Assembly (NCBI GenBank): GCA_022885665.1
Contig: JAGQDJ010000030.1
Span: forward strand, 186,001-250,000
DNA from: Triops longicaudatus
Taxonomy: Eukaryota > Arthropoda > Branchiopoda > Notostraca > Triopsidae
Direction: 5' to 3'
Length of the DNA stretch: 64,000 nt
Position 1 is the stretch's first letter. Every line of letters begins with the position of its first letter. Shown piece by piece: positions 49,121 to 62,036 of the stretch. The position numbers were made by a program, and so were the translations under genes. Below the pieces are notes generated by a model. It did no database searches, had not been told where the DNA came from, and saw only the letters and a list, made by a program, of their open reading frames with translations.

Positions 49121-52100
49121 ATTCTCACGTCTCGCCCAAAAATGGTACTAGCACAGCTGGATCTGGTGAGCCCAAGAAAAGTCGTTTTCGGAGGGCGAGG
49201 TCTTTTAAGGAAGATTTCTTGGGTATTCTTTCCAATATTCGATCACCCGGAGGTTTCGTGGCAGCCGAAACGAAAAGTTCCAGCGTTCCGAAATCCGAGT
49301 TACAAACCCACAAGATATTGAATCATAATAAGGCAGCTTCTAAAAGTAACGAACAGCTAAACTCTCAGGGTTGCGAGAGCAACACGATTCACGTCACGTC
49401 GGACAATCCTCAAGCTCAGCAATTACGTCAGAAATTAGCCGAGGTAGTTTTATTTCGACATCATTGCGTCGTCAACAAGTTCTGACGCATCATTTCCTTT
49501 CTTGGTGGTGATGGTGTGCCTTGTAACTTGTTTGACAGCTTTATAGCTCCACCATAAATAGATTTTGTTAATTTAATCACTATTTTTTTTCGTAGGTGAA
49601 CTTTGCATTGCGTTATTACAAAGATGTCGTGATCAAAAAGAAACTGGAAATGTTGCCAGGCTCAGCCTCCGTTATCTTAGAAAACGTTTTAGCGTTACAA
49701 GCTTTATTAACTACTCTTTTACCTTCACAATATCCCAGGTAACACAGAGAACTCGAAGAGAACGCCTAACTTCCTTAAAAAAAATAAATAAATAAGATTA
49801 GAAGAAAATCTTTTAAAAAATCCCCAAAGAAAGGATATTAAACAATATCTTTGAAATTCTAGTTCTGCGCTTATTTCGGCCAGTAATCTAGTACACCAGA
49901 ACCTTGCACAATTAGTCCGATGGTCTGATGATATTCTCTTGTTGGACGAAGAAACGTTCCTCGAGCGAGAAACGTTAGTTGAAGAAGCGAAAAACGTTGC
50001 GGAAACACTCTGGAACGGCTTACAAGTAATTTAAACTGAACTATGAATATTTTATCATAAGTCTTTTTGTCTAATTTTCGTTTTTTTTATTGTAAAAAAA
50101 AAAATCTGCGACAGAGCTTAGTGGATTTCGTATTACAAAAACTGGCTTCTAATTGGCAAGGAGGTGTAAGCCCCACCTCTCCTTTACCTACGTCTGTAGG
50201 ACCAGCTTCATCTTCCACTGTTCTAGTCCCTGTTGAAGATCGGGCCCCTGAATGGGCATTGGTAATTCTTTTTAAGAAATACCTTTCTTTTGTTAATTTT
50301 AAGGAAATTTAGAGTCTCCAGCCTGTAGAGGTCCAGAGCACATTTCCTGAATCTCAGTCAACTTTCCCAGTGAATTACGACTTAAGCCCTGCGGTAGAAT
50401 CGTTTCGTGAAGATTCACCGCCTCCTAAGCCACCGCTGGCGCTGCCGTAAGTTGCCTTTCGAAAGTGTTACTTTTCCCAAATAATCAATTGAAAAAAAAG
50501 CTTTATTTTACATTAAAAACGATATTTTTTAAATTAATAAATGCAATTTAAGAAATAAACTTAATACAAGTATTAGCTTTTATTTAAATGATCTATTTCT
50601 CCATAATAAGTTTATCAAAGTGGTCTATTTACTATTTTTTTATGTAAAACAGGAAATTATGGGAAGATCCGCCGAGTCAAGACGTATTTTCCAGTTTGGC
50701 CCCGCCCCTGCCTCCTAAGAAGCGATCACAGTGCGGCAGTAGTCACCAGATGTCAGCATTGTCGTCTCCGACGTTGTTAGAAGCGGATTTCTTACCGCTA
50801 AGCCTGAATCACGTGGAAGATTGGCTGCAGAAAGTGCACCGGAGTAGTTTTTCTTCTTCGTCCAATAGCAGCCACATGTATTTGCGGCAAGAAGAGAAGT
50901 GCGAGTCGCAGCAATTGTTGCATCACGAATCCTGGTCCTCCTCCTCACACTCCCTCACCCAAGAATCACGGTCTTTCCTGTCCTCAGCCACTTCCGCCTC
51001 TTCATTTTCCTTAGGGCTCAGCGACGACCGACTCAAATGGTTTCGCACCAGCGCTGAACAGTACGTCAACCACAGCGTTTTCATGGAAAGCTCATCGTCG
51101 GCGGAATTACTGGATCCTAACGCGCTAATTCTCACCGTACCGCCCGCTTTGCCTTTGAAAAAGAGACAACGAGATAGTCAACGAATTTTGTCCATGTATG
51201 ATAACATGGACCAGGTAATTTATTTTTTTTAAAAAAATTTTGCGAGCCCTTTTCCATTGCTTTTGCAGAGTTTTTAGTTATTTGTTGATTTTTTTTTTAT
51301 TACTGAAACAGCCCGATGGATTAGTGGAAACGTCAATACGAGCGGCGTCGAGGTCGCACGCATCAACTGATGGCAATACTACAGTCAATTTTTCATCCCA
51401 GTCTTTCTCTATGACGCAAAAAAGCTCTTTTGTTAGCGATGGTACCGTTCCACCGCCTTTACCACCCAAGAAGAAGCAAAGTAAATTGTCTCTTATGCGT
51501 TATTCTTTATGTAAACTAATATAACTAATTTACTTATTATTTGTTGTTATTATTGTCGTAGAATCGACGTGTTTCGTCTAAACTTTACGTAATTTGTTTC
51601 TGTACTTAATAGTAAAAGAGTAATTAACAACTTAAAGAATATATAATTTATTTATTAAAGAAAACCCAATCTTCTCGTTTGTTTTTACACAGTTATGACG
51701 TATATGGAAATGGTGGGTGAATATTCGCTCCCAAACGCGCGAGAATTGGTGCAAAGCTCTGCATTAGTCCATGTGAGCTCGTCATCGGGGACTAACTGGC
51801 ACCGAGATGAGCTGTTACCACCGGCACTGCCACCGAAAAAGCGCAGCAATCGTCCCAAGCTCGGCCTCCGAAGTGATGAGGCCACCAAACCAGCTACCAA
51901 ACTTCCTTTGCCACCTGCCACTTCGTTAGACACGTCGTTAAGTGCAACGGACAAGGAACTTGTACTGCCAGTGTCACCAAAGTTCTCTCCGAGGTACATT
52001 TATCTTGAGAAAAGAAATTTTAAATAATTAGTGCGGGGAAACGTGAAGTAAAACTAGTCAAAGTGAGCTAACTTCAAGTCAAAGTCGCTTCTAATTAAGA

Positions 52101-54651
52101 CAGTGTAGCCAAAATCTAGATAAAATCGGCTAAAAGTTGAGATCAGTTATGTGAAGTTCGAATCAGCTGTAATTGAATTCAGATCGATCAAAATTATACA
52201 TAACTTCGTTAAATAAGTTGTAATCAAAGTTTAGTTGAGCTTAGATAGAATCAGTTATGATTGACTCAAAATCAGTGTAAATCAAGCTAAACTCAGTTTT
52301 AGTGAAAAGAAAATACGGAGGAGAAAAAAGCCGAAAATTAGTTTAAAGTTGGTTAGTAAATGTTTCTTTCGTTGACAGAGCCATTGAAGACGCCAAATCA
52401 GTGGATTCGAAAGAAGAATCGAGCGTCTCGACGTTAATCGGGGACGATGAAGATTTGGAGCAATTGGATTTGAAAGAGCAGTTGATTTTTAACGAGAAAG
52501 ACGACGATGGATCTGAAGTACGCGGAGGTTCTATTAATGCTTTAATAGTGTTCGCAACCCAAACGCAGAAAAAAGGTACTGACACCAATTACTTCACCCA
52601 GAAAATTTTATTCGTGTTTTTTTTTTTTATGTATATATAGAATTTTTATACCAAGGTGCTTTTATCACAACGTACCGAACGTTTTTATCGCCTGAAGATT
52701 TAATCACCAAGTTAATTTTTCGCTTCAACTCACTCTCGAGCAGACCCGACCCCACTCACCAGAGGGCTGCTCGCAACTCATTCTCTCTACTAGTACGAGT
52801 CGTCGACGACTTGGCGTAAGTATCGACAATGTGAATCTCGTAATTTCAGAAAAAAATATATTAAGCTTTTGAACCGAATTTAATTTCGATATAAAATTTG
52901 GTGACATTTATTTTCATTTTTTTCTAGAACTTCGGATGTGCTTGAACCGTTACTGCAACGTTTAATAGATTTCCAAGTCCAGTTACTGGCAGCAGGCAAC
53001 CTCTCGCTAGCTAAAGCTTTAAGGTCTAAAATCATCGAAAAATACACAGCAAGACAAAGGCAGTTAACACCTTTACCGACCGTGTCAAGCAAAAGCGTAT
53101 CTACCAGGTATGATTTTCATCTTAAATCAAGAATTGAATTATCTTTCACATTTTGTTTGATGCTTTTCATCATGCACAATTTCCTAGCATTTTTCGTTTA
53201 CACGTTTTATCATATTTGACATCATAATTAACATAGTTAATACTTTATATCATAATTACTTTACATTTTGGATTTGATTTGTAGTAATTCGTAATATTGT
53301 TTTGCTTTCTGTTTTTAAAAGGCCAAGCTCGTTGTTAGACTTCAAATCTGAAGAATTAGCAGAGCAGATGACATTACTGGACGCTAAATACTTTCAAGAC
53401 ATCGAAATTTCCGAAGTGCTCATATGGGCGCAAGAGCAGAAGGAAGAAAAATCGCCTAACTTAACTCGTTTTACGGAACACTTTAACAATATGTCGTATT
53501 GGTACTAAATTAAACAAAATATATATTTTTGAACTGGAAATGATAAAACTTTGGAATTCAGGGCACGGTCAAGAATTTTGGAACAGCGCGAGGCCAAGGA
53601 CCGGGAGCGCTATGTCATGAAGTTTATCAAGATCATGAAACATTTGCGTCGGTTCAATAACTTCAACTCGTACTTGGCGCTGCTGTCGGCCTTGGATTCG
53701 GCGCCCATACGGAGATTGGAGTGGCAGAAAAGCATCACGGACGGTCTCCAAGAATATTGTGCCTTGATCGATAGCTCTTCCAGTTTCCGGGCGTACCGGC
53801 AAGCTCTGGCCGATACCGAGCCTCCGTGCATACCATACATGTATGCTTTCCAGGACTTCTTACACTTTTTAAGTTTTAGTGAAAAAAAAGCTAAACAAAA
53901 GAACGAAAAAGAACAAATAATCTCAATTTTAAGCCATTTAATCCAACTTTGCGTCTTTAATTTCGATTTGTTTCCCATTTTTCTAATTGTTATGGTTATT
54001 TCTGTAAACTTTGGATTACTTGTATTTGATAAATGTATTATTCAAGCATTTTAGTTTATAGATATATTTTTGATAGAAGATAATTTTATTATTTTTATTT
54101 ATTTTCTCTCGCGTTTTTGTTGGTTCTAGTTTCTAGTTTTCTTTGCGTTCATCGTACGTATTATTTGTAGTTTTGCGAAGCTTCATTTACCTTCGTTTGG
54201 TTCATTTTGAGGGAACTGGAATGACTGTTGGTGTTTCCAGAATTAATATATGGATTGGTGTCTTCACAGCGGATTAATTTTGCAAGACTTGACGTTTGTT
54301 CACGTGGGCAACGCGAGTCTTTTACCGGATGGTCGGATCAACTTTGCTAAGCGCTGGCAGCAGTTCCATATCCTGGAAACAATGAAGCGCTTCAAAAAAA
54401 TGTAATTTTTGAATGTCTATTCTTATTGATTTTTTTTAGTTTTCTGTGCTCTGTTATCTTGACTTGCGCATTTTCTTCCCATAAATCACTAAATCGTGTG
54501 TTTTGTTGTCACTAGGCAGTACAGTTTCCGGCAGAACGAACGCATTGTTGCGTTTTTCAACGATTTTGTGGATTACATCAGCGAAGAATCCATGTGGCAA
54601 ATCTCGGAATCGATCCGACCACGGGGTTCAGCGAACGGCCAGAAAAAATAA
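49121..54651 (+). CDS. RAPGEF1: C3G-type Rap guanine-nucleotide exchange factor (5' exon unresolved)
   Basis: Crk-bound exchange factor that activates Rap1 and related GTPases at adhesion and receptor sites. Exons: 49121-49443, 49596-49738, 49863-50025, 50115-50261, 50313-50446, 50653-51214, 51312-51480, 51693-51993, 52379-52575, 52641-52815, 52928-53107, 53322-53501, 53562-53840, 54270-54401 and 54516-54651, giving 1072 residues in phase after one split codon. The N-terminal helical region has ALRYYKDVV, LEMLPGSASVILE and NLAQLVRWSDDIL. The middle has four Crk-SH3 motifs: PPLPPKKR, PPALPLKK, PPPLPPKKK and PPALPPKKR. Then come the Ras exchanger N-motif (GAFITTYRTFLSPEDLITKL) and the CDC25 catalytic domain (SPNLTRFTEHFNNMSYW, NNFNSYLALLSALDSAPIRR, GLILQDLTFVHVGN). 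Only the initiating exon is missing from the model. Confidence 0.93.
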
Positions 54652-56034
54652 GCGTTTTACGGCTTTTGTTATTGCGGCAGAGCACAAAAAAAAAAATGAT
54701 TATTGTTGGCTTTGTTGTTATTTCAACGGTTTTTGGAGTTCCCACGATATTTTTCATGCCTTTGATGTACTTATTTCGGGAAATACCGGAGCTCACAGCG
54801 GAAAAAGAGGCAGGGTTTAGAGGAGAGATGGATGTTGGAAAGCAATACGGCTTCTCCTTGTCTTTAAGGACATTTTAACTACTTAATGAAACCAAAGATT
54901 TCTTTCTTTCGTTTTTTTTTTAACGGGAAATTACCAAAAAGTTCTCTGTTGAGAACTTTTGGTTGTTTTATGGGGCTAAACAATGAACGAGCTTGGGTTA
55001 TGCAATTAGACTTAGCGAATTTTGTTTTAGAGCATGGCACATACGTGGATACGTTTTAATAGTAATAAGGATCATAATAATGAATAATAACGTAATTGTA
55101 TTTTTTCCGTTTTAATCCACAATAGCTTATTTAAAAGAAAACTATCCCAGACATTTTTGTAAATCCTGACTAGTATGCAATAAACAAGTATGTCAAGTTA
55201 TTACTTCTCATTTCCGATTCTTCTATGCAGGTTTGTGACATTGGTTATGTTTTCGTACAAGTTTATACCTCAGGTCCTCGTTTTACGCGGTACCTTCGTA
55301 AACTTTTTTCCATATGTGACCTCGTTTTACGCGGATCTCTAACTAAAATTGTCACTAACCTTCGGATTCCTGGAAGAGAAATTCACGCGATATCGTCAGC
55401 CGACAGCATTAACATAAAGGAATACATTATTTTACCGAATTCATTAGAATTTTGCAGTAAATACCTTTTTAAAACAAATGATCGGCTATTGCAGATTAGC
55501 CGAACTTCATCAAACGAAATTTGCCTTGAAACCTTGTTTTAACGGCGTTTTCCCATTCTTTTGCCACTTTTAGTCCGGGTTTCGCTCCCGTGTTCTAGTA
55601 ATGGACAGAAATTGGCAAAGGCACGAAAAAATGTTGTTCCGAAAAGGTGACCCGTTCCGAAACACGGCTTGAAAGGGGGTTCAAATAAATAGGACAGTTC
55701 AGGCTTAAAACTCTATTATCTCGTACTCGTTTTTTTTTCTAAATCAACAGCACTGCCTTCTATGGCCGAACGCTTGAAGCAGGTGTTCGGCTAACTCCGT
55801 CGCGCGCGGCTTGCTTCCAATTTCCCGGATTCACTCCTGAGCGGTAAGTGGCGCCAAGACGTCATACCAGCGGTAAGGATGCGAAGCACAGAACTGTCAG
55901 TTGTCAAAATGGTCGCGTGTTAAACGTTAATGCTGTGTTAGTGGTTGTTATTATTTTCTTTTCGCGAAAATTTCAACCTTTTCCCAAAAGTTAACCAATT
56001 GTCTGCTTAAACGAGCTTCATAAAGTGCGTTAAT
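54652..56034. other. Intergenic, RAPGEF1 3' flank and neurobeachin promoter
   Basis: No coding exon is supported. A 15-bp direct repeat, cctcgttttacgcgg, occurs at 55276-55290 and 55320-55334. It resembles ends of short DNA elements but lacks a matching partner. An aataaa at about 55181 could terminate RAPGEF1. The stretch 55750-55900 is more GC-rich and CpG-containing and is the likely promoter of the next gene. Confidence 0.45.
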
Positions 56035-56193
56035 ATGTCGGAAGAAAGTGACGAGAACGAGTGGAGTGCGTCAGCTTTGGAAAATTTAGTCAAAGCCTCG
56101 ATGGATTCCAACCTCAAATTTGCTACTTTGGTCCATTGGATCCAAGCTGGAAAACCTACCCAAAAACAAGTCGTCGATTCAGTTCTCTATTTG
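56035..56193 (+). CDS. Nbea: First coding exon of a neurobeachin/LRBA-type BEACH protein (partial)
   Basis: The ATG is followed by an acidic MSEESDENEWSA, then LKFATLVHWIQAGKPTQKQV and VDSVLYL, ending at a perfect donor TTG|GTAAGT in phase 0. This aligns with the N terminus of neurobeachin and LRBA (MKFAVLTGLVEVGEVSNRDIVETVFNLLVGG): KFA at the same place, a hydrophobic helix, then a Val-Val-x-x-V-x-x-L helix, with the exon ending just where LVGG would begin. BEACH proteins are very large scaffolds for vesicle trafficking. The following exons should begin with an (L)VGG-like block. I find none before 64000, so intron 1 is probably more than 7.8 kb. The call rests on about 40 aligned residues. 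Confidence 0.6.
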
Positions 56194-56384
56194 GTAAGTC
56201 ACAGATTCTGTACCTTTTCCCAGAAATTTACAACCTTTGACGAAAAACTGAAGGTCATTTCAGACTTATGTAGGTTAAACTTAATCATTTCAGGTATCCA
56301 AGCTTCCAAACTACCTTTAAAACACGTGTCACTAATGTACGCATGGTCGTTTAAGTTAATATCCCCCAAAAAGTTTAATTTTAG

Positions 56385-56625
56385 TAAATTTAGGCTGGGC
56401 GTTAGAATTAGCCTATAAGCCTTAAAAAAGTGGTACGTCCTTATGGCTATTTACGTCTAGTGTGTACCAGTTCATTCTGAACAATTTATCAAGTTCCCAA
56501 GGACACATTCAAAGCGCTGAAGATTTACTTTGCGCGTATTTTCGTCCCTAAACGCTATCTTAAGCCAATATAGTCCCGTAAGACAAGGCTAAAGTGCAGA
56601 AAAGATCCGAAAGCGCCAAATGCCT
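56385..56625. repeat. Dispersed repeat, copy 1
   Basis: This shares ordered blocks with 58935-59115 and 59225-59465: aaaaaagtggtac, ccttatgg, gtaccagtt, attct, gaagatttactttgcgcgta, ccctaaacgct and cttaagccaatat. Similarity is clear but diverged with small indels. No coding frame or terminal repeats were found. Confidence 0.65.
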
Positions 56626-57494
56626 GCGTTATGAATAGCTTTCATTGATTGCACTACTACTATCGGTTAAGATAAAGGCATCTGAAAAGTCATTTTTTAA
56701 CCGAGACACGTGCGTTTTATTTTCACTATTTACAAACCGGCTGCAGTTCTCCAAAATAGAGGAAAATGGACTTACAAGCCAAATGAAATAAAAGAAAAGA
56801 ATTCTCCAAAGCAAAAAAAAAAGTATGAAAAGAGGTTGCTTGGTACTGGACACCTTTTGTGATAGCTTCCTTTTTATTTGTTAAATCTCGTCCTTTTGAG
56901 AGCAGCGATGATTCTTAGCACCTGTTTTCGAGCTGGAGCAAGTTTTATTTTTCTTTCTTTTCTCAAGTGAAGCTAAGCTGTGTTTGACGGGGCCAAGTTT
57001 TAGAGCAACGTGGTTGGTACTCGATAATCAATATCCGCTGACGGTCGGTGATGTGGGCACCCGGATATAACAGACAGAGAGGAAGGGCTGGGTTGGAATC
57101 CGTAACGCGAGTTGGAGAAAGAAAAAGCAGAAAAGTCGAGTGGGAGATAGTTGGGAATGAGAGAGCGAGAGGTCAGTCGAGCGTGGTGCTTTGAAAAACC
57201 TGAATGAATCTGTTCTCGGAAGCTCGTTTTTAGCCCTCTGTGGTAATCAGAAGTTAATTTAGGTTACACACTCTAAATTGGCTCCTTAAAACCACACCAG
57301 GTGACCCTTTTGTGGCATCAAACCATAAAAATCTGCATTTGATGGGATTTTTTAGGCGTATTTTTTATGTTTAGACGTTTTATTAATAGTATTTTTCTGA
57401 ACGAAGTCAGTTGCCTAAAATTTGTGTGTAGAGTATTTTAATATTTTTTTCTCTTTATATTTTCCGCTTTCTTAAACGTAAAAAAAATTCGTTT

Positions 57495-57690
57495 TTTTTT
57501 TTCATGTTTTTCGCGTTTTTAAGCGAATAAACGTTTTTCAATTTTTATTACTTTTCATGGTTTTCGCGTTTTAAGTGAATAAACTCTTTCGAATTTTCAC
57601 GTTTCTTGCTTTTTAAGCGAAAAAGGAATTTGTAAAATTTTTATTAGTTTCCATTTTCTTGTACTCCAGCGAAAAAGATTTTTTATATTT
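57495..57690. repeat. Degenerate tandem repeat, about 4 units of 42-54 bp
   Basis: Successive units start near 57501, 57552, 57594 and 57648. Each follows the pattern ttcatgtttttcgcgttttt, then aagcgaataaa and a T-rich stretch. Later units are diverged. Confidence 0.65.
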
Positions 57691-58819
57691 AAAAAAAAAA
57701 ACTAAACCAGAGCACTGAGTTGTTGAATACTTGGCTGAATTATTGACATTTTGTGTAAATATCAGAAATAGTGCATAGTTTGAAACTTAATGGACGTAGT
57801 AGTCACGTTTTAAATTCCTTTATGTAAGAATTTCCCCGCCAATTTCAAAACTTGCGTGAAAACGGCGTTAAAAAGGAGCGTTTTCAATGTAAAAAAAGTT
57901 TGGTATTTTTTTTTACAAAGATTCCTTGTGCAGCAGTTGATTACTAAAAAAAACTTGTAAGAAAACTTATAGTTTTGGTAAATTTAGATAAATTCTTAAG
58001 CTTTGTTACCTGTAAGTTAACTTACAATTTAAATTGTAAAATTGTTAAACTGTAAGTTAAGTTACACTTTTTATTTAATATTGCAGATTTTTCTATAAGA
58101 AATTAATAGTAATATACAAGAAACCTTTGTAACTACACCAAAGTTTTTTTTAGACAGTGTAAGTAATTTTGAATTGTAAGTGATAACTAGTGGTAAGCAT
58201 TGTTCTACTTGGAATGTACGATTACTGCAGTTTTGGAACAATTTCGAGTTGATGTCCCGTTCTGGAATATATTGATTGTAACCAGAGCTTCGAGTAGGGC
58301 GCAGGAAAGAGGGTCAGAGGGTGAAAAGTGGTAAAACTATAGAAAACAGAAGGTTGGGCGGTAAAGGAAGATTCTCTACAAACGTAAAATTCTTAACGAT
58401 ATTTCCCTTACCATTTTTTTCCATTGTGACGAGCGAGAGAGGCTAAAAGCTCTGGAACCTAAACGCGTAGGAAATGGAAAAGGAAAGAACGGCCCTAATG
58501 CGTCTTTTGTTGGTGCAATTTTGATGAAGAGATAATAATAATATAAATATTACGAGAGCGAACATGGGAAAAAGAAGAGTAAAGAAGAACGGGATACTAA
58601 ATATTGCATGTGGAGTGATCGCGTGTCCATTTTACCCGCAAGTTACAGTGATCAAATCTCGGTACGTCCAAGTCCACTTATAAAGATAAAGAAAAAAAGA
58701 AAAAAAAAAGTCTGGTGTGACAATTTACTTCAAACTGCCCGAAATTTGTCTCACGAGTGATATTCTGCAGTAAAATAATATCTTTGTGGACAAAAATTTT
58801 GTGTAAGTTTCGAACCTAG

Positions 58820-59470
58820 ATATTTTTCATTCAAATACAGTTTGCAATCAAGAGCTTTAAATCAACTTAAAAATATCTCAACAAATTCCATTTTTATTCA
58901 ATTCTTTGTTCAGTTCAATTGAAGTTCAATTCTTTGGTCGATTTTTAGCCAATTTAAGCATTAAAATTAGCGCGTGGACATTTTTAAGAAGCATTTAAAG
59001 CACTGAAAAAGGATTACTTTGCGCGTATTTCTGACTGAACGCTACCTTAAGCCAGTATACGCCCAATAGACAAGACCAAGGCTGCAAAAATGGTCCTAAA
59101 ACGCCAAACTTGTAAAGATTTTTAAACCTTTGAATCAAGTTAATTTGTATCCAAATATAGTTTGTAATCAAGAGCTTTAAGTTAACTTACAAAAATCCCT
59201 AAAAATTCAATTTTGTTTAATTTTTAGTCAATTTAGACTGGGTATTAAGACTATCCATTTGGTCATAAAAAAGTGGTACACCTTATGGTTACTTCACATG
59301 CAGTTTGTACCAGTTTATTCTAGACATTTATATCAAGTCGTAAGAAAAAGCATTGAGAGCGTTGAAGAAAGTTTGCTTTCTGCGTATTGCCGGCCCTAAA
59401 CGCTACTGTAAGCCACTGTATCTAAATCATCTAAAAGACCTAAAATTATTCAAAACACCAAACCAACGTG
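58820..59470. repeat. Diverged tandem duplication, copies 2 and 3 of the dispersed repeat
   Basis: Unit one (about 58820-59110) and unit two (about 59140-59470) each begin with caaatacagtttgcaatcaa or its variant, then agagctttaa and a Ttttagncaattta block, followed by the same body as 56385-56625, including tttgcgcgtat and taagcca. Unit two keeps more of the middle (aaaaaagtggtacaccttat). No ORF is shared. Confidence 0.65.
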
Positions 59471-61300
59471 TAACGATCTTCAAACTTTATTTTTTTCGTT
59501 TTTTACGTAATTTATTTCTCGTCTCTAAGATCATATGGATCGGATGAGGTGGTCTTTACGTAGAAATTTTTACACGAACGTTTTCTCTGGCCGGTTTTGG
59601 TGAAACTTAAGATTAAGCAGAAACCGGTAAGGAATGACAAACTGAAGAAAAATAAATAAAATAGAAATAAAATCAACAACAGAAGATACTGAAACTGAAT
59701 TTGAAAAACAAAAACGTAAACTGAAGCAAATTATAATAAAACAAGGCAAACGATTTGGAATAGCTTTTAACAATAGTTTTGTGGGCGTTTAGCATATTGA
59801 GATCCACTCGTCAGGGCGCTAAGTTGTTGATTGTTGTCTCTTGTGGAAGATAAGAATACGTCTCGAGAGGGAGTTAAGGGTGCCGTCGTACTTGCAATAC
59901 AGTGTCCCAAGTTGTGGGGGCGAGAAAGGTAAGAGGCAAGGAAATTCTGCGGCGCAGTCGCTGCAAAACTCCGTAACACACGAGAGCCCATCTTCCGAGA
60001 GCAACGCAGCCCATCGGCCAGACAGATGAATACGGCTTCCGGAGAAGAACGTTGCTGCAAATTGTGAGCCCAGCGTGCGTGAGACGGATGCGTCCTTCTA
60101 GAAACTGGCATTCATACGTTTCCAAGTGGATGTGCAAGTAAAAACACGAGAGACTGCGCTCCCAGTTGTCTGCGAGCCAGCAAATCCAGCGTGCAAACAA
60201 TAAACGTGATATACGAAATTGAAGTGTTCAAACTCAGTAACTCGCTTGGGTATACGTTTGTGCAGTATCTCCGAAAAAAATGTTTGTAACAAAATTTGGA
60301 GTGGAATTAAATTTTTAAAAAATTGCCGAAGACGTTAAAGAGAAACTCGGATAAGAATTTCCGAAAATTCGTACAAGTGAAAGGGAACTTGGAAAATGCA
60401 ATAAAGACGCTTTGTCAGTCAGAGGAAAATGACCAAAAAAATGGCTCTCAAACGCAACCTGAAATTCCAAGCGAATTAAATAAATAATGACGCAAAAATA
60501 TTCCACGGATTTTTGAAATCAAAATGCACCCAAAGGTGATTTTAATCATCCAAAGTGGTCGTGTATTTTGCGAAAATCGTTGAAGTGGTGAAAAACTGTT
60601 AAAAGAACGTGAAATTCAAAAGAGAAAGCTTCGAAGAAGAGGATGGATTGATTTTAAAGGTTGTATCCACCTTTTTCACACATCAGGCTGCTTTTTTCTT
60701 TACCCAGATTTTCTTTCACGAAAAAAGTATGAAAAATAAAATAAAACTGAGCGTCGAATCCGGAGAAACTCCTTGCAAAGTGGGTTCGTTGTCGAAAATC
60801 ACCCACCCCAAGGTGCGTTGAAGTTGGAAACTGGGAAACATGTGCCGTGTAACTACCCAGCAAGGTCCAGTACTTTTGGAAATTGGAAAATGTGATAAAA
60901 GCTCGTGTTGAATTCGCAAGAAGAGAAAATATAAAGTGATCCAGCTCGGTAGGAGGGGATAAATTGAGTTCTGCCCATCAGTGAAGAGAGGAGGGTGCCG
61001 GTATATATCGAGTATTGGCCAGCTTTGAAAGAGACGAATTATTTTCGGGGAGCAGAATGGATAGATGGAGTATTAGAATTCAATAAGATCGGGAGAGTGA
61101 CGACGAGAAGTGTCGTCTGCCCCGGTACGGTACCTGTCAACAAAGTTTTCACCCCCTGACGACGGACTTGACACCCTCGTCCTGTACGACGACACTCAAC
61201 AACATCGGACAAATAAGTGATAAGAATTGTGGAAGAATGACGAGAGAAATTGTACAACTTTCGGGGATAGCGCAACAATTAGTGCATTACTGACGTGAAC

Positions 61301-61470
61301 AAAAACGATAAAATACATAAAAGAATAAGTAAATGTATTAAAAACATACAATAAAAAATAAAAATATAATAAAAATAGATTAAAAAATACAATAAAAATA
61401 TATAAAAATAGATAAAAAATACAATAAAAAATGTATAAAAATAGATAAAAAATAAAAAAATCTTTTAAAA
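61301..61470. repeat. AT-rich repeat of aaaaatagataaaaaatac units
   Basis: Interleaved units of ataaaaatagat and taaaaaatacaataaaaa recur for about 170 bp. This is simple sequence. Confidence 0.75.
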
Positions 61471-61769
61471 GACAAACAAGTATCGGTGAAACTGTGAATA
61501 AGTACTGGACAGTACTGTCTCGTTTCAAGACGTGATATATCGGCAATTTGAGACTTGTGAACAGTAGGAGTGCAATTCCTTTTCGATTTTTTACGATTTT
61601 GGAATACGTCGCGAGGGATATACGTCACACATATAAGGATTTAAGAGGCTACCACTCTTGTTTCAAGTTGATGGACAGGTGGAAAGGATATAAGAGAGAA
61701 ACGTAGGCACATTTCATCGTTACGCACTGGAAAAAGCGTCAGGCGGTATTTTCGTCTTTATGGAACTTT

Positions 61770-62036
61770 ATGGATGGCGAGTTAATGATCCGTGCGTGCG
61801 GCGCTAATGTGGAAAACGTCCGCGTTGGTTCTGGTGCCGGTACCTCCACTAGTGCGGAAACGTGGCAAAAGGCAATGTGGCCCTTGCCGCCCATGTTTTG
61901 GTGGGAGGAGCCACCGAGTTCGTCCTTGACGCGTCATAACGCTACAGGGAAGAGGAAACCGTGTTTGTGGCTCAATTTACAAGGGAAAGACATGGAAGCG
62001 ATTGTCCAAGCGCTGGTTTTGAGGAAAGCGATGCTG
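61770..62036 (+). CDS. Orphan coding-like exon
   Basis: An 89-codon frame runs from an ATG to a perfect donor (ATGCTG|GTAAGC) in phase 0. GC content is much higher than the flanks. It reads Gly/Ser/Thr-rich, then WPLPPMFWWEEPP, then KRKPCLWLNLQGKDMEAIVQ. I do not recognise the family. The frame also opens upstream after an acceptor-like cgtcag at 61734-61739 in phase 0, which would formally splice to the neurobeachin-like exon, but the expected VGG block is absent. It could be an alternative first exon, the start of another gene inside the intron, or chance. Confidence 0.4.

Larger units (their letters stand above)
56194..61769. other. Probable first intron of the neurobeachin-like gene
   Basis: No exon continuing the frame was found. 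It contains diverged repeats (listed separately), T-rich tracts, and a more balanced-composition stretch (about 59800-61200) that looks like untranslated or promoter sequence. Open frames on the minus strand at 59767-60200 overlap one another in different frames and show no family feature. Confidence 0.45.

Noticed and set aside
61734..61769. Splicing of the neurobeachin-like exon to the orphan exon at 61770
   Set aside because: Phases match, but the joined sequence gives VLYL-AVFSSLWNF, whereas BEACH proteins require a (L)VGG-containing continuation.
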